Shown: positions 4,515-7,000 of the stretch, piece by piece
How the letters are laid out: every line of letters starts with the position of its first letter
Position numbering within the stretch: the first letter of the stretch is position 1
NCBI GenBank assembly: GCA_003500165.1
Contig: DNSZ01000131.1
Location: 25,464-32,463, forward strand
Length of the DNA stretch: 7,000 nucleotides
Reading direction: 5' to 3'
From: Paracoccaceae bacterium
GTDB taxonomy: Bacteria; Pseudomonadota; Alphaproteobacteria; Rhodobacterales; Rhodobacteraceae
Position numbers and translations under genes: made by a program
Notes under the pieces: model-generated
What the model saw: the letters and a program-made list of their open reading frames with translations, nothing else
Told to the model about the DNA's origin: nothing
Database searches by the model: none

Positions 4515-6878
4515 ATGAGCGAGACAGGCATCGGCAAGGCGGTCAAGCGCAAGGAAGACAAGCGTTTCATCACCGGCAAGGGCAAATACACCGACGATAT
4601 CCGGATGGAGAACCAGGCCTATGCGGCCTTTGTCCGGTCGCCGCATGCGCATGCCCGGATCACCGGGGTGGACACGGCAGGGGCCAGCGCGATGGAGGGC
4701 GTGATTGCGGTCCTGACCGGCGCAGAACTGGCCCAAGACGGGATCGGCAACCTGATCTGCGGCTGGGCGGTCAATTCGAAGGACGGATCGCCGATGAACA
4801 TGGGGCCGTGGCCGGCACTCGCCGCCGAGCGGGTGCGCTATGTCGGCGACGCGGTCGCGGTGGTGATCGCCGAAACCCAGGCCCAGGCGCGGATCGCCGC
4901 CGAGGCGGTCGAGGTCGGCTATGACGAACTGCCCGCCGTCGCCCGCGCCGACAAGGCGCTGGCAGCGGGCGCACCGCAGGTCCACGACAACGCGCCGGGC
5001 AATCTGATCTATGACTGGGAGATCGGCGACGAGGCCGCGACCGATGCGGCGCTGGCGGCATCGGCCCATATCACCGCCATGGCGCTGACCAACAACCGGC
5101 TGTCGCCCAATGCGATGGAGCCGCGCGCGGCGATCGCCACCTATGACGCGGCCGAGGATCACTATACCCTTTACACCACCAGCCAGAACCCGCATGTCGC
5201 CCGTCTGGTGCTGTCGGCGTTCTACAACGTCGCCCCCGAACACAAGCTGCGCGTGATCGCGCCCGATGTCGGCGGCGGCTTCGGCTCGAAAATCTACATC
5301 TATCCCGAAGAGATCGCCTGCCTTTGGGCGTCGATGAAGACCGAACGCTCGGTCAAGTGGACCGCCGAACGGTCGGAGGCGTTCATGACCGACGCCCATG
5401 GCCGCGACCACGTCACCACCGCCAAGATGGGGTTCGACAAGGCCGGGCGGATCACCGCCTTCAAGGTCGACACGATCGCCAATTTCGGCGCCTACATGTC
5501 GCTGTTTTCCAGCGCCGTGCCGACCTATCTTTATGCCACGCTGCTGTCGGGCCAGTACGACATCAAAAACATTCACTGCAATGTCCGCGCGGTCTATACC
5601 AACACCGTGCCGGTCGATGCCTATCGCGGGGCCGGGCGGCCCGAGGCGTGCTATGTCGTCGAGCGGATGATCGAGACCGCGGCGCGCGAGTTGGGGCTGC
5701 ACCCGGCCGAGTTGCGGCGCAAGAACTTCATCACCGAATTCCCGCACGAGACCCCGGTCATCATGACCTATGATGCGGGCGATTTCGGCGGCAATCTCGA
5801 CAAGGCCATGGCGGCCGCCGATGTGGCGAATTTCCCGGCCCGCCGGGCCGAGGCCGAGGCGCGCGGCAAGCTGCGCGGGATCGGCTATTCGTCCTATATC
5901 GAGGCCTGCGGGATCGCGCCCTCGGCCGCCGTGGGCAGCCTGGGCGCGGGTGTCGGCCTGTGGGAATCGGCCGAGGTGCGGGTGAACCCGGTCGGCACCG
6001 TCGAGGTGCTGACCGGCGCCCACAGTCACGGCCAGGGCCACGAGACGACATTCGCCCAGATCGTCGCCGAACGCTTTGGCATCCCGATCGAGAACGTGTC
6101 GATCGTGCATGGCGACACCGACAAGGTGCAGTTCGGCATGGGCACCTATGGCTCGCGCTCGGGCGCGGTGGGGATGTCGGCCATCGTGCGTGCGATGGAC
6201 AAGGTCGAGGCCAAGGTGAAGAAGATCGCCGCCCATGCGCTGGAGGCGTCCGAGGACGATATCGTCATCGAGGGCGGCGAGGTGAAGGTCGCCGGCACCG
6301 ATCGTGCGATGGGCTGGCACGAGGTCGGGCTCGCGGCCTATACCGCGCACAACCTGCCCCCCGACATGGAGCCCGGCCTGAAGGAAGGCGCGTTCTATGA
6401 CCCGGTCAATTTCACCTTCCCGGCGGGGACCTATATCTGCGAGGTCGAGGTCGATCCCGAAACCGGCGTGACCGAGATCGTGCAATTCACCGCGGCCGAC
6501 GATTTCGGCACCATCATCAATCCGATGATCGTCGAGGGCCAGGTCCATGGCGGGGTCGCCCAGGGCATCGGCCAGGCGATGCTGGAACAGGTGGTCTATG
6601 ACGAGGATGGCCAGCTGATCACCGGCTCCTACATGGATTATTCCATGCCGCGGGCGGCCGATCTGCCGTTCTACACGATCGAGCACAACACCACCGTCTG
6701 TCCGAACAACCCGCTGGGCATCAAGGGCTGCGGCGAGGCGGGCGCGATCGGCGCGCCGCCCGCGGTGATCAACGCGATCACCGATGCGATCGGCAGCAAC
6801 GACCTGGCGATGCCGGCGACGCCAATGGCGGTCTGGCAGGCACTGCAGGCCGCACGGCCGGCCGTCGCGGCGGAATAA
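4515..6878 (+). CDS. coxL: Molybdenum hydroxylase large subunit, form II (AYRGAGR) CODH-like
   Basis: Catalytic molybdopterin cytosine dinucleotide subunit, 787 residues, in the usual size range. The N-terminal hammerhead domain (about 15-150) starts with RKEDKRFITGKGKYTDD. Cofactor-binding domains follow, with GGGFGSK (253-259), the active-site loop AYRGAGR (369-375), GQGHET (506-511), YGSRSG and KGCGEAG, in which Glu741 is the conserved catalytic base. Form I CO dehydrogenases have AYRCSFR in this loop, with the Cys binding copper. That Cys is absent, so this is a form II or CODH-like enzyme and no Mo-Cu site is expected. Such enzymes oxidise unidentified substrates (aromatic, aldehyde or N-heterocyclic compounds are candidates); slow CO oxidation has been claimed for some. 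No signal peptide, so cytoplasmic. Gene order S-L-M also fits form II. The start at 4515 has a strong ribosome binding site; coxM follows after 12 bases. Confidence 0.95.
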   Translation: MSETGIGKAVKRKEDKRFITGKGKYTDDIRMENQAYAAFVRSPHAHARITGVDTAGASAMEGVIAVLTGAELAQDGIGNLICGWAVNSKDGSPMNMGPWPALAAERVRYVGDAVAVVIAETQAQARIAAEAVEVGYDELPAVARADKALAAGAPQVHDNAPGNLIYDWEIGDEAATDAALAASAHITAMALTNNRLSPNAMEPRAAIATYDAAEDHYTLYTTSQNPHVARLVLSAFYNVAPEHKLRVIAPDVGGGFGSKIYIYPEEIACLWASMKTERSVKWTAERSEAFMTDAHGRDHVTTAKMGFDKAGRITAFKVDTIANFGAYMSLFSSAVPTYLYATLLSGQYDIKNIHCNVRAVYTNTVPVDAYRGAGRPEACYVVERMIETAARELGLHPAELRRKNFITEFPHETPVIMTYDAGDFGGNLDKAMAAADVANFPARRAEAEARGKLRGIGYSSYIEACGIAPSAAVGSLGAGVGLWESAEVRVNPVGTVEVLTGAHSHGQGHETTFAQIVAERFGIPIENVSIVHGDTDKVQFGMGTYGSRSGAVGMSAIVRAMDKVEAKVKKIAAHALEASEDDIVIEGGEVKVAGTDRAMGWHEVGLAAYTAHNLPPDMEPGLKEGAFYDPVNFTFPAGTYICEVEVDPETGVTEIVQFTAADDFGTIINPMIVEGQVHGGVAQGIGQAMLEQVVYDEDGQLITGSYMDYSMPRAADLPFYTIEHNTTVCPNNPLGIKGCGEAGAIGAPPAVINAITDAIGSNDLAMPATPMAVWQALQAARPAVAAE

Positions 6879-6890
6879 GGGGGAAGAGGC

Positions 6891-7000
6891 ATGTATCCGA
6901 CAAGCTATCAGAAACCCGCCACGCTCGACGCGGCGGCGGCCGCGCTGGCGGCGGCGGAGGATGGCAAGATCCTCGCCGGCGGCCAGACGCTGTTGCCGAC
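6891..7000 (+). CDS. coxM: Molybdenum hydroxylase medium (FAD) subunit, N-terminal part (CoxM-type)
   Basis: Only the first 36 complete codons are in the window. The protein begins MYPTSYQKPATLDAAAAAL and reaches AGGQTLLP at residues 29-36. This is the first FAD pyrophosphate-binding motif of the CoxM/CutM flavoprotein family (AGGHSLLP in the classic CO dehydrogenase). The family's full length is about 260-290 residues. This subunit takes electrons from the CoxS iron-sulfur clusters and hands them to the respiratory chain. A GGGGGA (6879-6884) six bases before the ATG is the likely ribosome binding site, directly after the coxL stop. The gene continues beyond the right edge; whether further cox genes such as coxF follow cannot be seen. 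Confidence 0.93.
   Translation, partial: MYPTSYQKPATLDAAAAALAAAEDGKILAGGQTLLP

Noticed and set aside
4515..6878. Form I, copper-containing CO dehydrogenase large subunit
   Set aside because: The active-site loop is AYRGAGR at residues 369-375, without the Cys that binds copper.

Overview
The window looks like the chromosome of a high-GC alphaproteobacterium. The GC-rich, strongly third-position-biased codons and the aerobic molybdenum-hydroxylase cluster fit the Rhodobacterales/Roseobacter type of genome, but no taxonomic marker is present, so this is inference.

Region 1 (1 to about 1197, minus strand) is accessory DNA with visibly lower GC than the rest. It holds a 259-residue protein that resembles the Imm11/DUF1629 (MXAN_0049-type) immunity family. 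Its stop codon overlaps by one base the start of a second gene that runs off the left edge. That gene has an HHLLPK motif near its N-terminus, like the AHH group of HNH/EndoVII nucleases. On the other side of the immunity gene is a 58-codon ORF with a degenerate version of the same motif (NHFLVAEAF). Together this reads as a polymorphic-toxin/immunity scrap: degenerate nuclease tip, immunity gene, second nuclease-like gene.

Region 2 (about 1198 to 1263) is a short divergent spacer. It carries an inverted repeat whose right arm covers the Shine-Dalgarno sequence of the first plus-strand gene.

Region 3 (1264 to the right edge, plus strand) is one tightly packed operon of the aerobic CO dehydrogenase (cox) type, in the order coxD-coxE-coxG-coxS-coxL-coxM (coxM cut by the window end). 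S, L and M encode the iron-sulfur, molybdopterin and FAD subunits of a molybdenum hydroxylase. CoxD (MoxR-type AAA+ ATPase) and CoxE (VWA/MIDAS protein) are the maturation pair, and CoxG is an SRPBCC accessory protein. The large subunit carries AYRGAGR where genuine (form I) CO dehydrogenases carry the copper-binding AYRCSFR loop, and the structural genes run S-L-M. It is therefore a form II or CODH-like enzyme whose physiological substrate cannot be read from the sequence and may not be CO.

No tRNA, rRNA, CRISPR array, transposase or convincing rho-independent terminator was seen.
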